This document shows positions 27,204-38,100 of a stretch of DNA of 39,605 nt, piece after piece; the stretch's first letter is position 1, and each line of letters opens with the position of its first letter. The notes beneath the pieces are model-generated. The model did no database searches. It saw only the letters and a program-made list of their open reading frames with translations, and was not told the DNA's origin. Source of the DNA: Alcanivoracaceae bacterium (GTDB lineage: Bacteria; Pseudomonadota; Gammaproteobacteria; Pseudomonadales; Alcanivoracaceae); NCBI GenBank assembly GCA_002706085.1, contig PAJO01000057.1, forward strand, positions 1 to 39,605, given 5' to 3'. A program made the position numbers and the translations under genes.

Positions 27204-28028
27204 ATGGCTGTTACTACGTCAGCAATGGACACAGACTGGCCTGGCATCGTGTTCAGCGAACAGACACAGGGCCGGATACGCGCCCTGTGCGAACGACGCT
27301 TCGGCCATACCACCGATGCGGAAATCGCCAGCGACTACGTGCTTGAACATCTGTGTGAAAGCGACTGGAAGCTGTGCCGGAAATTTACCGGCAAATCTCG
27401 CCCGGAAACCTATCTGTACACCCTTTGTAGCAACCTGGTAGAGGAATACGCCCGCAAACGCTTTGGCCGTATCCGCCCGCCCGCATGGCTGCAACAGCTG
27501 GGGGACGCCTGGCTCACGCTGTGGAAGTTCATCTGCCTGGAACGCCAACCGGTCCCGGTGGCCATCGAACGTCTGGCCGGTCAGGACGAAACGTTACGTG
27601 ACCCTGACACCCTTGAGCAGATGGTTCGCACCATCAAGGGGAAACTGCCCTGGTGTGGACAACAAACGGGCGAGGTCTCACTGGAAGAGCACTATCAGGA
27701 ACCGGACGTCAACGACACCGCATCCGCTGACACACTCGAACCCTTGCTGCTTCTGCTTCATCAACTGATTCTCGATGAAGAACCCGCCCGGCCAGCCAGC
27801 CAATGGCAGAGCACAGAGACGCTGCACGCAGTTCGTGCGGCACTGCGCCTCACCGATGAACAACGCCTGATACTGCGCATGGCCCATGTCGATGGCATCA
27901 AGTTCAGTGCGATTGCCCGCACGCTTAACCTGCCAGCCCATCAACCTGCACGACAGGCGAAACGGGCTGTGGCCCACATACGGGAAGTACTACAGGCGCA
28001 CCACTTGCTGCCGGAGGACTGGCAATGA
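27204..28028 (+). CDS. Sigma-70-like RNA polymerase sigma factor
   Basis: The 274-residue product has an N-terminal region-2-like helical part (TDAEIASDYVLEHLCESDW, then SRPETYLYTLCSNLVEEYAR). A C-terminal region-4 helix-turn-helix follows (LRLTDEQRLILRMAHVDGIK, then FSAIARTLNLPAHQPARQAK). An insert of about 100 residues lies between. This is longer than usual ECF factors and the region-2 promoter motifs are weak. The ribosome site AAGGAG sits only one base from the ATG, so the start is not certain. It is followed by a one-TM gene 61 bases downstream, typical of a sigma/anti-sigma pair. Confidence 0.75.
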   Translation: MAVTTSAMDTDWPGIVFSEQTQGRIRALCERRFGHTTDAEIASDYVLEHLCESDWKLCRKFTGKSRPETYLYTLCSNLVEEYARKRFGRIRPPAWLQQLGDAWLTLWKFICLERQPVPVAIERLAGQDETLRDPDTLEQMVRTIKGKLPWCGQQTGEVSLEEHYQEPDVNDTASADTLEPLLLLLHQLILDEEPARPASQWQSTETLHAVRAALRLTDEQRLILRMAHVDGIKFSAIARTLNLPAHQPARQAKRAVAHIREVLQAHHLLPEDWQ

Positions 28029-28089
28029 TGTCCGGTTTCTGCGTTCATCCAGGGCAACTGTCCATCTCAGTAGTCAGGGGTAAGCGACT

Positions 28090-28878
28090 ATGAAAGAACA
28101 CACATCCAGCAAACGGCAGGGGGAGTACCTGAGCCGTATTGCTCTGGCGTTATCGGAGCGCCCCACTCTTCAGGGTACGCCACCGGATGATGAGGACATG
28201 GCGGCCTTACTGGACAATTTGCTGGACCCGCAGCGCCGTGCCGAGGTCATCAGCCACCTTGCCCATGACCCTGCGTTGTACCGTCGCTGGCACCGATTAC
28301 TCAACGATCAGGACCTGTGGGTCGAGCACAACAATGCGCTCAACCTGTCGAGCGCCGCACGCAAACCTCGGCGCTGGTGGCAACCGGCCGGCGGCCTCAC
28401 CGCAGCGGCAGCCGCACTCTTTGCTGGGTGGCTGGCACTGAAACCCGGCATGGATCCGCTGACACTGGATCAGGCCTATCAGCAATTTTCTCCCGAGCTG
28501 AGCAGTTACCTGGATGAACAACCCAACATGCGCGACCTGCCCGTTGCACAAGACGATGACATCAACGAGATCCTCGCCGGAATCCACGATGGGCAGCAAT
28601 CCCAAGGCGTACTGAGCAGCTTTGCCGGCATCGGCAAGGCCCAACTGGCCCTCGCCAGCGAACACTACCGCCAGCAGTTCGGCGAACAGCTCACCGTCCG
28701 CCATGAGTGGGGCCGCTGGCTACTGCTTAGCGATGCCCTCTGCAACACGGCGCCCGACAAACTGGAACAGCTCACCCGCCCCGCAGACATCGACGGCTTC
28801 GCCCCGCTGCCGGAAAGCGTCAGTTGTGATGACGTGACCACGCAGCGCAACGAGCTTCAGCAACGGTTGACGCGATAG
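28090..28878 (+). CDS. Single-TM protein, putative anti-sigma factor
   Basis: I do not recognise this 262-residue protein by family. It has a cytoplasmic N-terminal part (1-96), a basic stretch RKPRRWWQ (91-98) that sets the orientation, one membrane segment (about 101-117) and a periplasmic C-terminal part of about 145 residues. The N-terminal region has the EDMAALLDNLLDPQRRAEVI composition seen in zinc-free anti-sigma domains. Position directly after a sigma gene suggests an anti-sigma that senses an envelope signal through its outer domain. The periplasmic part would be the site for a regulatory protease. Confidence 0.6.
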   Translation: MKEHTSSKRQGEYLSRIALALSERPTLQGTPPDDEDMAALLDNLLDPQRRAEVISHLAHDPALYRRWHRLLNDQDLWVEHNNALNLSSAARKPRRWWQPAGGLTAAAAALFAGWLALKPGMDPLTLDQAYQQFSPELSSYLDEQPNMRDLPVAQDDDINEILAGIHDGQQSQGVLSSFAGIGKAQLALASEHYRQQFGEQLTVRHEWGRWLLLSDALCNTAPDKLEQLTRPADIDGFAPLPESVSCDDVTTQRNELQQRLTR

Positions 28879-29494
28879 CACAGTCACTGCTGCCCAAGCA
28901 CAAGTAGCTCCCCGTAGGAGCGTCGCTCGCGGCGCGATCACAAGCCAGGACCAAAGCCCTTTTCACCACAGAGTTCACAGATCCACAGAGAAATTTATTG
29001 TTCTAACTCAATGATCTCTGTGCCATCTGTGGTAACAGTCGCCTTCAAGGTTTGGATTATCGCGCCGCGAGCGACGCTCCTACAGCAAGATCAGGCGCAT
29101 TTTTTGTGACTGATCCTGCCTTCCAAAAAACACGACAACACCTGCAGGAGTGATCGTTCGCTATGCCCTCCGGGTACGACCACGATTCGCGGTGGAACCA
29201 ACGCTCCCACAAAGCTGCTCCAGCTTCTCCTCGCAAGTTGCCCACCCCGCAGAAGCGTCGGTTATTCGCTGCGCCCGCCCTTCGGGCCGCCCTGCGGGCG
29301 TTCCTTCGCTACGCTCGGTGACGGCGCGATAACGAACCAGGATCTTTTCACCACAGAGGTCTCTGTGGCCTCTGTGGTGAAACTACCTTTGTTGTTTTTG
29401 TGGGAAGTTCAGCAAGCAGAATCTCCCACCGGACATCCATTTCTCCAAAGGCAAACTAAAACGTTAGGGGCAGCACATTCTCGCAATTCCGCGA
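28879..29494. repeat. Inverted-repeat-rich non-coding region
   Basis: No gene is supported in this long gap. A perfect 25-bp inverted pair, 28914-28938 and 29059-29083, begins GTAGGAGCGTCGCTCGCGGC and flanks about 120 bases containing TTTTCACCACAGAG at 28960. A 14-bp hairpin at 29346-29382 (TTTCACCACAGAGG / CCTCTGTGGTGAAA, 9-base loop) reuses the same CCACAGAG word. A REP-like TTCGCGGTGGAACCAACGCT unit is at about 29186-29210. The two repeat families (GTAGGAGCG and CACCACAGAG) are interleaved, so one may have inserted into the other. Confidence 0.7.
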
Positions 29495-29527
29495 TAAAAA
29501 AACCGCCTGAAAAGGCGGTTCTTTTTA
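29495..29527 (-). terminator. Rho-independent terminator, works on both strands
   Basis: The stem AACCGCCT / AGGCGGTT (29501-29508 and 29513-29520) with loop GAAA has A7 before it and T5 after it on the plus strand. It therefore has a T-run on either strand and can end the caspase-CHAT operon on the minus strand as well as any read-through from the sigma/anti-sigma pair. Confidence 0.85.
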
Positions 29528-29550
29528 CTTCACCATCCATTGGACGGGGG

Positions 29551-29898
29551 CTACTTGGCGGGCTCCATAGCACCGCCCTGCGTCTCATGGGCTTCACTGC
29601 TGAAGTCCAGTTTGTCATCCTTACCCATGTACTCTGGCTTGCCTGCATCACCACCTGCGTCCAGGGCATCACCTTCCAGAGAACGGGTATTAACACAGCG
29701 CTGGATGTAACAAGCCTGTCCCCAAGGGGTGCGAATTGCGCACTCCTGCAATGCAATACTCACCGCAGTAGAACGTGAGCTGGAGCTACCCCACCCCCAG
29801 GCAGAGGGGCTGGCTGCATCACAGCGCCAGGCCAGAGCAGGGCTGGATGCCAGCCCGAGTGTCGCCATAATCGCAAAGGTTCCGACCATTTTTTTCAT
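29551..29898 (-). CDS. Small secreted Cys-containing protein of unknown function
   Basis: The 115-residue product has a signal peptide (MKKMVGTFAIMATLGLASSP, cleaved after ALA) and a mature part with a short Cys-rich core: WRCDAA, then STAVSIALQECAIRTPWGQA, CYIQRC. The AxxIALQECxxxxxxGxxC pattern resembles DUF4189-like domains. The C-terminal half is acidic and low complexity (DALDAGGDAGKPEYMGKDD). A GGAAGGAAA ribosome site precedes the ATG. It is 78 bases after the caspase-like gene in the same direction and just before the terminator, so it is the last gene of that operon. It could be a substrate or inhibitor of the proteases, which is conjecture. Confidence 0.7.
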   Translation of the reverse strand: MKKMVGTFAIMATLGLASSPALAWRCDAASPSAWGWGSSSSRSTAVSIALQECAIRTPWGQACYIQRCVNTRSLEGDALDAGGDAGKPEYMGKDDKLDFSSEAHETQGGAMEPAK

Positions 29899-29976
29899 AA
29901 CATTTCCTTCCTTTTGAACATTATTTTTAACCTTGTTTTCTCACCTTAAGCACAGAAAAACCGCTCGCGATGCGGC

Positions 29977-32046
29977 CTAGTGACTGACCTGCCAGGTAAA
30001 AAGATTCAATCCTGATGACTGCGGCGGCTTGCTGCTACCGAGCCCACGGGTAGAGACATTCAGCGGTGCCTGTTGCAGATATCCCAGATTACTATTCACT
30101 CCATCACCAGGCTGACTGCTTACCAACAGGTGCTCCATACCCACGGTTTCCACATTCACATCCCACTCAAAGTTCAGCGACTCGCCGCCGTCCAAACGGT
30201 TAGGCTGACCACTTTCCGGGTACAGCTGGGTAACCCCATACTGGCTGTCCACAAACAGGATGCTGACATCCTGGGCCTGACGTCCCTTGTTCGTGACACT
30301 GAATAAAATGCGGTCACCCTCGGTCAGCACCGGCTGGCCATTCACCGGAAACTCGCTCTGCTCACCGTCATGTTCAATGCGGAAACTCACCTTGAGCTGC
30401 TGCTGGGCACCGGGCAGGTGCTGCACGCTGGACATCAAGCGGGTGACGTTCGCGATCTTGCTCAGGCCACCTTGCAGGACCGCCAGCTGGCGATCCTTGC
30501 TGTCCGGCAATGCCAGGTTGAGCAGGCGTTGCGGCAGACGGGTTTCGGCACAAACCTTGCGCGCCGCTTCTGCCAGCCGCTGCTCTTCGCAGGGCAGGCT
30601 CTGATCTGCCTGCAGGAACCACAGCTGCTCATCAAACTCGCTGACCAGAATGTCGGCGGCATCCAGTGCCGACACCTTGATCCCGATGCCAGACTTCTCG
30701 ATTTCTGCCAACGCCTTCTGCAGGCGCTTCTCGTCCTTGTTGCTCATGGAGGCGGATGGCAACAGGGCCACGTTGACCTCGGTCGTCAGCACCGGCTTGT
30801 CCAGTCGTACGTACAACGTTGCCGGCCAGTCCTTGCTTTGTTCTTCCTCCGGCATGGCCCAGCTACGCACCGGGGTAGCACCATCCAGCCTCACTGTGCC
30901 GAGCGCGTTCTTTGCCTTGCCTACCGGCGAATCGTAGATCGTCACCGTGGCCCCCGTGCCCAGCAGCGACAGGGAGCCCGCCTGAATATCCAGCTTGCCG
31001 TTCTTGAAAGTCGCAAAATAAGACGGCTCTGGCGGAGCATCGTCATTGAATACCGGCCGGCTCATGTCGCTGGCACTGAATAACGGCTGGGTCGCCTGCC
31101 ACGGCAAGCTCTGGTAGCGGGACAGCACCTGCTGGGCCAGCTGCTGATAGCTCAGCTGCGGGTTGGCCCCAAGCACTTCCATCAAGGTGTAGGTGAAAAG
31201 GCCATGAAAACGGCGGTCCGGCGCCCCGCGAGGCAGTTTCATTTCCGGTGTGGTCTCTGCACTCTGCGCCGCAGAGAAGGCAATCAGCTCACCTCGCTTG
31301 CGCGGCGGTTCATCTTCCGGCGTACCGCTGAACACCTCTCCCAGGAAACCCCGCGCCCGGGTCTCGGACACCATGGGGGAGGGACGGTGAATTAATGGTG
31401 CGTCGGGAATCCCCAGGACCGCACTGTCCACACGGCGGTACTTTACCTCCGGCATGGCCGTTGCCCCCCGGGTCATGGTGCCGGAATGACAACTGTCAAA
31501 CACCAGCCACACATCGGCCCCGCGATCACGAATACGGTCAACATAGTGGGCGATTTCATCATCCAGAATCGCGTTCTTTACCGAACCGATATAGCTGTCC
31601 CATTCCGCAGCATCGGTGGGCAAAAAGATTTCATCCAGCCCGTCGGGCTCGGTATTGTCCGTGGCCTTCGCCGGCTGGCGGCTACCATGACCGGCGAAAT
31701 GCAGGTAATAGAAATCATCTTCGCTGGCAGATGCCGCCAACCGCTCCAGCGCCGCCAGAATATTAGCCCGGGTAGGCAGGGTCTTGCCTTCTGCAGTAAT
31801 CAGCTGCTCGATATTGTCCTGCTTGAATCCGCGCTGACGCAGCATGGCTTGCACGATTTCAGCATCATGGGCAGGGCCATCCAACTGCAGGGAGGCCGGC
31901 AGATTTGGGTAATCCGCCACCCCTACCAGCAAGGCATGCCTGGCAGCCTGTACCGGTGACACCAGCATGCCACCCGCCAACATCGCGCCGCACAGCCACT
32001 TCCCGGTTCCCGATAGCGTCATTGTTCCTGCACCCATACTGTCCAT
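29977..32046 (-). CDS. Exported caspase-family protease with DUF4384-like C-terminus
   Basis: The 689-residue protein has an N-terminal signal (GKWLCGAMLAGGMLVSPVQA) and a peptidase C14 caspase fold (about 37-300). The catalytic dyad is His120 in HFAGHGSR and Cys186 in DSCHSGT. The downstream region includes LFSASDMSRPVFN-type strands, and a C-terminal DUF4384-like domain (FRIEHDGEQSEFPVNGQP, then VTQLYPESGQ). The start is uncertain: ATG at 32046, 32037 or 32022 are all possible, and only the last has a near AGGA. Caspase-family proteases cut after Arg, Lys or Asp; specificity here is unknown. It starts 57 bases after the CHAT gene ends. Confidence 0.9.
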   Translation of the reverse strand: MDSMGAGTMTLSGTGKWLCGAMLAGGMLVSPVQAARHALLVGVADYPNLPASLQLDGPAHDAEIVQAMLRQRGFKQDNIEQLITAEGKTLPTRANILAALERLAASASEDDFYYLHFAGHGSRQPAKATDNTEPDGLDEIFLPTDAAEWDSYIGSVKNAILDDEIAHYVDRIRDRGADVWLVFDSCHSGTMTRGATAMPEVKYRRVDSAVLGIPDAPLIHRPSPMVSETRARGFLGEVFSGTPEDEPPRKRGELIAFSAAQSAETTPEMKLPRGAPDRRFHGLFTYTLMEVLGANPQLSYQQLAQQVLSRYQSLPWQATQPLFSASDMSRPVFNDDAPPEPSYFATFKNGKLDIQAGSLSLLGTGATVTIYDSPVGKAKNALGTVRLDGATPVRSWAMPEEEQSKDWPATLYVRLDKPVLTTEVNVALLPSASMSNKDEKRLQKALAEIEKSGIGIKVSALDAADILVSEFDEQLWFLQADQSLPCEEQRLAEAARKVCAETRLPQRLLNLALPDSKDRQLAVLQGGLSKIANVTRLMSSVQHLPGAQQQLKVSFRIEHDGEQSEFPVNGQPVLTEGDRILFSVTNKGRQAQDVSILFVDSQYGVTQLYPESGQPNRLDGGESLNFEWDVNVETVGMEHLLVSSQPGDGVNSNLGYLQQAPLNVSTRGLGSSKPPQSSGLNLFTWQVSH

Positions 32047-32103
32047 TGCTGTTGAATTGGGATGGCCAGCGAGCCGCTTTTCGACAGCAATGAAGATTGT
32101 TTT

Positions 32104-35100
32104 TTACGGTTTCCCGAACAAGGTAAACGCAGCCCACGCTGCCGGCTCGGAATACCGTCCCCCTTCCTCAATCAGGGCCCGTTGAGCCTGGGCCATGGCA
32201 ACCAGATACCCTTCCCCGGGATATTCTCTCAGGTTGCCATAAAATTGCTCCATCAACCGGGCCGTCGCCCCGTCATCCACTTTCCAGTAGGACGCAATCA
32301 CGGTAGGCACGCTGGCCAGCGCAAACGCCCGCGCCAACGTCGCATACTCCAGACCCGGTTTGCCGATACCGGTTTCACAGGCCGACAACACAACCAGATC
32401 GGTCTGATCCAGGGTCAGACCGGCGATATCAATCACGCTGAGGCGGTAGTTATTGGCCAATAACAGGTAGCTGTCTGCCGGCACCGCCGGATCAAGATTA
32501 CCATGGGTCGCCAGATGCACCACCCGGGCATCCTGCACCGCACCCGCCAGATTCGCATAGGTGGCAGAAGCGCCCTCAAGCACGGTGGGAGCCACCAGTG
32601 CTCCCCGGGCAATCCGGCTCACTTCCTGCCGGGCCCCAGGCAAGCTGCCATCCGGATCGGCCACCATGGTCAAACCGTCACTGAAGGATTCGTTCTGCTG
32701 CAGCACCAGGCTGAGGTGATACATGGACGGAATGACACCGATGTTAAAACGCTCGGCGGCATACTCGCGCACATCGCCTTCTTTCTTGCGTAACAGCGCC
32801 GGGAACGGCAAATACGTCAATGCCCCTACCGGTGTGACCAGTACCTGCTGCTTGCCTTCCAGCTCACGCTCCACCGGCCGCAGTAACTTGTCATACAACC
32901 AGGCCAGGCTGGCATCCTGCGCATCGTCATCAGGCCCTGCCGCACGCTCCCCGGAAGCCGACAACCCGCGGTCATTGCCCGTCAGATGCGCTGCCCGGTA
33001 CCGCATGCCTTTTACCACCAGCGCACTGGCGGCCTCCAGATCCGCACGGCTAACCTGCACTTCACGAATTTGCGCGCCCTCACGGGTTACCAGCTGGATC
33101 AGCAACTTTTCCGGCGTCGGCAGATACTGCACCAGCGCCTGATCCTCACTCAGACGCTGGTGCAAGGCGGCCACTTCACGGGGGTCCAGCTTGAGCATCT
33201 GGTACAACCCCGCATGCTCTGCTTCCATGCGTGCCAGCAACGTTTCCCGCAACCGGTTCTTGCTCTTCAGTTGCTGCCGCAGACGCTCAGCACGGGGCGA
33301 ATCCGACACGCCCTTTACTGCACTGCCGGACGCCGCCGCCCCACTCAAGGTTGCAGCATCCGCCTCGGGCACCGGCTGCGCCACCCGGGTTTCCAGCTCG
33401 CGTATCTGCGCTTCCATCTGCCGGTAGCGAGCCAGCATTTTCCCGGCGTCACTGTCACCCGATATGGCAGGCAGGAAAATATCACTGAGCGCCTGTTGCT
33501 GTTGGGTGTCCTCTTCACGGAAAGCAAGCTGACCGAAATGGTTGTCATTGAGTAACGACGCCACCCCTTGAGAGTCATACAGCAACAGCCCCAGGTCGGT
33601 GCCCACATAAACCCGACCATTGCCGGCCACCGCTACCGCATGCACAGTGCGCCCACCGTATTGGCCCAGTGCGGCGTCCTCCGGCAATAACTGATTCAGA
33701 CGATCCGGGTACAGCCAGGTGCCGCCGTGATACAACAGCACCCCGCCCGCCGACGGGAACAACCAGCTATTGCTCCCCTGGAAACGCGCCCCCTCGCCCC
33801 CCAGCCACAGCAGTGGGGTCTTGTCCGCCAGTGCCTGGTAACTGGGATCGTTGAGCTCGGCAAACGACTGCCGTGCGCCCCCCGTCAGTTCACGGGCGAA
33901 GGTAGTGTTGGTGCCAATCACCGCCGTTCTGTCATCCACCGGTGTGTAGCCTGTGACAAACCAGTGTGGCGGCTTGCCCACATGCTCGAAACCGCTGCCA
34001 GTCCAGCGCAGCAACCCGCCAGACAACGACACCCCCTGATGGGTCAGATGCCCCTCATCGGATGCCACCACTTCGATCTCGCCCGCCAGGGTTTCATGCA
34101 CCCCCGCCAGCATCGGGCTACGTGACGGGAAACGTTCGCTGTCGAGCAGATAGTTGAACTCGGTGAGAGTCTCTTGGCGGTAACGGAACAGGGACGAACC
34201 GGACACCACCCACAAGGTGCCTTCGCGGTCCACCAGCATGTCGACCACGCCACCTTGCCAGCCCTTTTCTTCGACCGCAGGCCGCGCGGAGAACAACTCC
34301 TGGGGCTGATCGCTGCCGGCAGGAAAACGCAGAACCGTGTAGCCGTCATGGGTGAGGAGATTGCCGTGTTGATCCTCTGCCAGCACACGGGCATTGGCCG
34401 AAGAAAAATACTGGGCTGACTCCAGTGGCTTATCATTGCCCAGCAACAAAATGTGGTCCCCCATGGCCACATAAAGACTGTTAAGCGTCTGACTCACCAA
34501 CAGGTCGTACACCGGCGCTTGCTGCAGCTGCTGCGCGCCCTCGCCAAGCCGGGTGTACACACCCTCGTCGCTCAGCACCACCACGCCACGCGAATCACTG
34601 AAAGAGTGCCGCGGCCCGACAGCCATGCCCCCGCGTTGCTCGGCAAACGGCAGCGCCAGCGCCTCAAAATAGTGGCCCTGCAAGACATTCATGGCCCGGT
34701 CGGTACTCACCACCAACGCTTCCTCGCCACTACCCAGGTCCCACATCGACAGCCCATGAACCTGTTTTGACAGCAGCAAGTCACTGTCCGTGGCGACCAG
34801 CTCAGCATCCTGCTGCAGCCACTCCCAACGCCCGTTTTCATCCGTCACGGCATGGGCAAAGACCTGATTGCCCTCCAGCCGGTAAACCCGCATGCGCCCC
34901 ATGTCGAAGGTCATGTCCTGCCCCCGCCCCAGACTCACGGGAGCGTCACCAGACAACAACCACACCTGATGGTTGGCGCGGTAGAGCAAGGCATCGGGTC
35001 GGCCAGGCAAGCGGTAGAGCTGATCAATGGGATGAGTACCTGCCGCCGTAACGGCCTGCGGGTTCGCTTGCGCATACTCCAGCACCACCAGCCCGGCACC

Positions 35101-38100
35101 GGTCCCCGCCCATACACGGCTACCGCGTGACGTGAGCGATATGACCCGTGGCGACGGCAAACCTTCGGCCACACTCCAGCGTTTCAGGTCACCGTCGTAG
35201 TCTCCGGGAATCGCCAGCAAGCCCTTGGCCGTTCCCAGCCAGAGAATGCCATCCTCGGTTTCTGTCACGGCCAGAATGTTGGCGCGCGCATCCTGCTCCG
35301 ATAGCACTGCAGTCGCCGACAGCCGCTGCTGGCGAAAATCAAACCCGTACCAGTGCCAATAGCCTTCGCGCAGCACCGACAATCCCTGGCTGGTGGCCAC
35401 CACCACATCTCCGTTGGCACGCATCACGACCTGATGTTTTTCTGTCCCTGCCAACGCCTTGCCAAACAGCTCATGATCGCCGTACCGTTTCCAGTAAGCG
35501 GTATTGCTGAAATCGGAACGCTGTAACCGGTGGGCATCCCGAAGCAACGCCAGTGGAGCTTCATTGACTGCAGCCAGGGCTTTGCGCAACGTGGACGACG
35601 ACGCCTCCAGTTCCGCACTGCGTAACCAGTTCCAGGCCTCCGACCACTCACTGAAGGTCTCCTGCGGCAGCCCGCGCGGACGCACCTCCCGATACAGTTG
35701 ATGCAACAGCGTCACCGCCTGGGCACCCCGGTGGCGGAATGCCTTTTCACGGGAGTGGACCTGCGCGGTCGCCACAACGCCATACAACAAACGCTCGGAC
35801 TCTCCGACATAGTCAGGGTCGTCCCCTACCTGGCCGATCAAATACTTCGCCAGCGCCAGCGCTGCCTTCTGCTCCTCCGCACTGTGGTATTCGGTGTCTT
35901 CGTACTCCACCCGCAGGGCATCCACCTGTGGGTCGTTCACGCTCAGACGCGGCAACCGTTTCACATCGTGAATCCGCTTGACCTGATTGACCATGCCCAG
36001 CAGCGACTGGAACGAACGGGTGATACGCAACGCCATCTGCTGACCCTGCTCAGAATTCACCGACAGAATCTCGCCCTGCTCGTCGTACGCTACCTCCAAC
36101 ACGCCCACATCCTGCTCGACGATACGCACAGGCTTGCCCAACGCATTGTAGGTAAAGTGCAGCGTGCCCTCCGGGCTGATCAGCGTGCGGATATGGTCAT
36201 CCTTGTCGTACAGCAACGTCATGGATTGGCCGCTGGAATCTTCAATGCGGGTCAGCTGCCCGGTCTCGGTATACCCCAGGCGCATAAACGTGGCGCCCCG
36301 GGCAAAGTACAAAGGCTTGCCAAACACCGGGTGATCCTGACGCACAACCTGCTCGCCACTGGGCAGCAGAATCTCCACCCCGGGGATCTCGCTGTCGAGC
36401 TGATAAAACACCCGAGTACCATCAGCGCTAAGAGCATCACGGCGGGCCTCATCGAACCAGCGGGTATAGCGCAGTGACGCCGAGGGGCGCATGCCCGCCA
36501 CGGTGTAACGCTCGAAACTGGACAGGGAATCCCCCAGATTCCCCAGCGCCCGGCGCTGCCATTTCTTGTCCACACTCACACCGCGGGTTTCGGCATCATT
36601 GATGGCCTTGAGTGCCACAATCGAACTGCCCCCCCACAACAAATGCTTGTGCAGAAACGACGCCACCTTGCTGCTGTCGTAGGGCGATCGCGCCAGCATC
36701 CGGGCACCGTAGCCAAAGGTCTTGTCGGCTCCCAGTTCATTGGCATAACGCGCCACCAGATCATGAAAATGGCTGGTGCTGTCCTGCTGATAAGCACTGC
36801 GCTGCGCCAAGGACTGTGCCGCACAGGACTTGTCCCCCCGCGCCAGACAAAAGGCTTCCCGGTAACGCAGATAATCCATGTAATGGCCATGCCCGCGGGC
36901 AAATTCATCAAACGCCGTTTGCGCCTCACGCAAAGTCTCGCTATCCACCCGCTCCTGCCGGGTCTGGTTTTCATAGACCCAGGCGCCGTACAGCAACATG
37001 GACTGGCGGGCACTCAACCGCCCCGTGGACACGAAACGCTCATGGCACTGTTGCGCCCAATCGTGGGCCTGGCGCCACGCCTTGGCAGACACGTAATAAT
37101 CAATCAGCGCCTCACAACCAAACGTCTCCGTCGGCGCAGCGACAATCGCCGCTTCCCATAGAGCCGGCTCCTCGCCAGCACCGTGCTGCTTTGCCAATTG
37201 CCATGACGCCTTTTCCCAAGGCATGCGTTCCTGCCGCTGAACCACAAAACGTCGTGCCGATGCCTCCCCCCGTACGGCCAACAGGACGTCATAGGTCTGG
37301 CTCAGATAGTCGAGGGAATGGCCATGACGGGCCAAGCCGTCTTCCAGCAACGCCAGCGCCGAGGCCTGGCGACCCTCGGCCACGTCCTGCCGCGCCTGAC
37401 GCAACAACAGCTCACGGTCATGGGGGTAATAGGAACGGGCCTCGCGCAGTAACGCCTGGTACCTCTGGGTATCCTGCAGCGTCGCCAGATCTTCCAGAAC
37501 ACTATTGAGCAGGCTGGCAGACGGCATGCCAACCCGTTCGCGGTAACGCTCAAACACGCTAACGCCACCGCGCGGATCACCACTGTCGCGGTACGCCTGC
37601 AACCAGTCCGCCAGTTGCCCGGACGAAGGACTCTCGATCAAGGGGAAACCGGTCGCGGCCGCCGCCAGCGCCTCATCCGGTCGCTGCTCTGCCAACGCCA
37701 GACGCGCCTGCTCCATCCACAGCCGGCCCTCGTCCGGGTAACGAGCCAACGCCTCCGACAAGGCGCCCCGCGCAGCACCCTTGTCACCGTCATCCAGCAG
37801 GCCTGCCGCGTAATAACGCGCCGCGCGGGCCGGCACGCCCTCGTTTCCATACCAGCGCGCCAGGCCTTCCGCCACGCGCCGGGCCCGGTCGTGCTGACCG
37901 GTTTTAATCAACAGCTCCATGGCATCACTGCGTCCCGCATAAAACGGAAAGCGTGCCAGCCCCGCCATGTGGCTCTCGACCGCCTCTCGGTAATAGCCAT
38001 TTCCCTTGAGCGTCAATGAGCGGGCGACCAAGGCCCGACCATCGTGGGGCCAGCGCTCAAGGTAGCGCTCCACATGGGCCAGCTGATCACTGTTCTTCCA

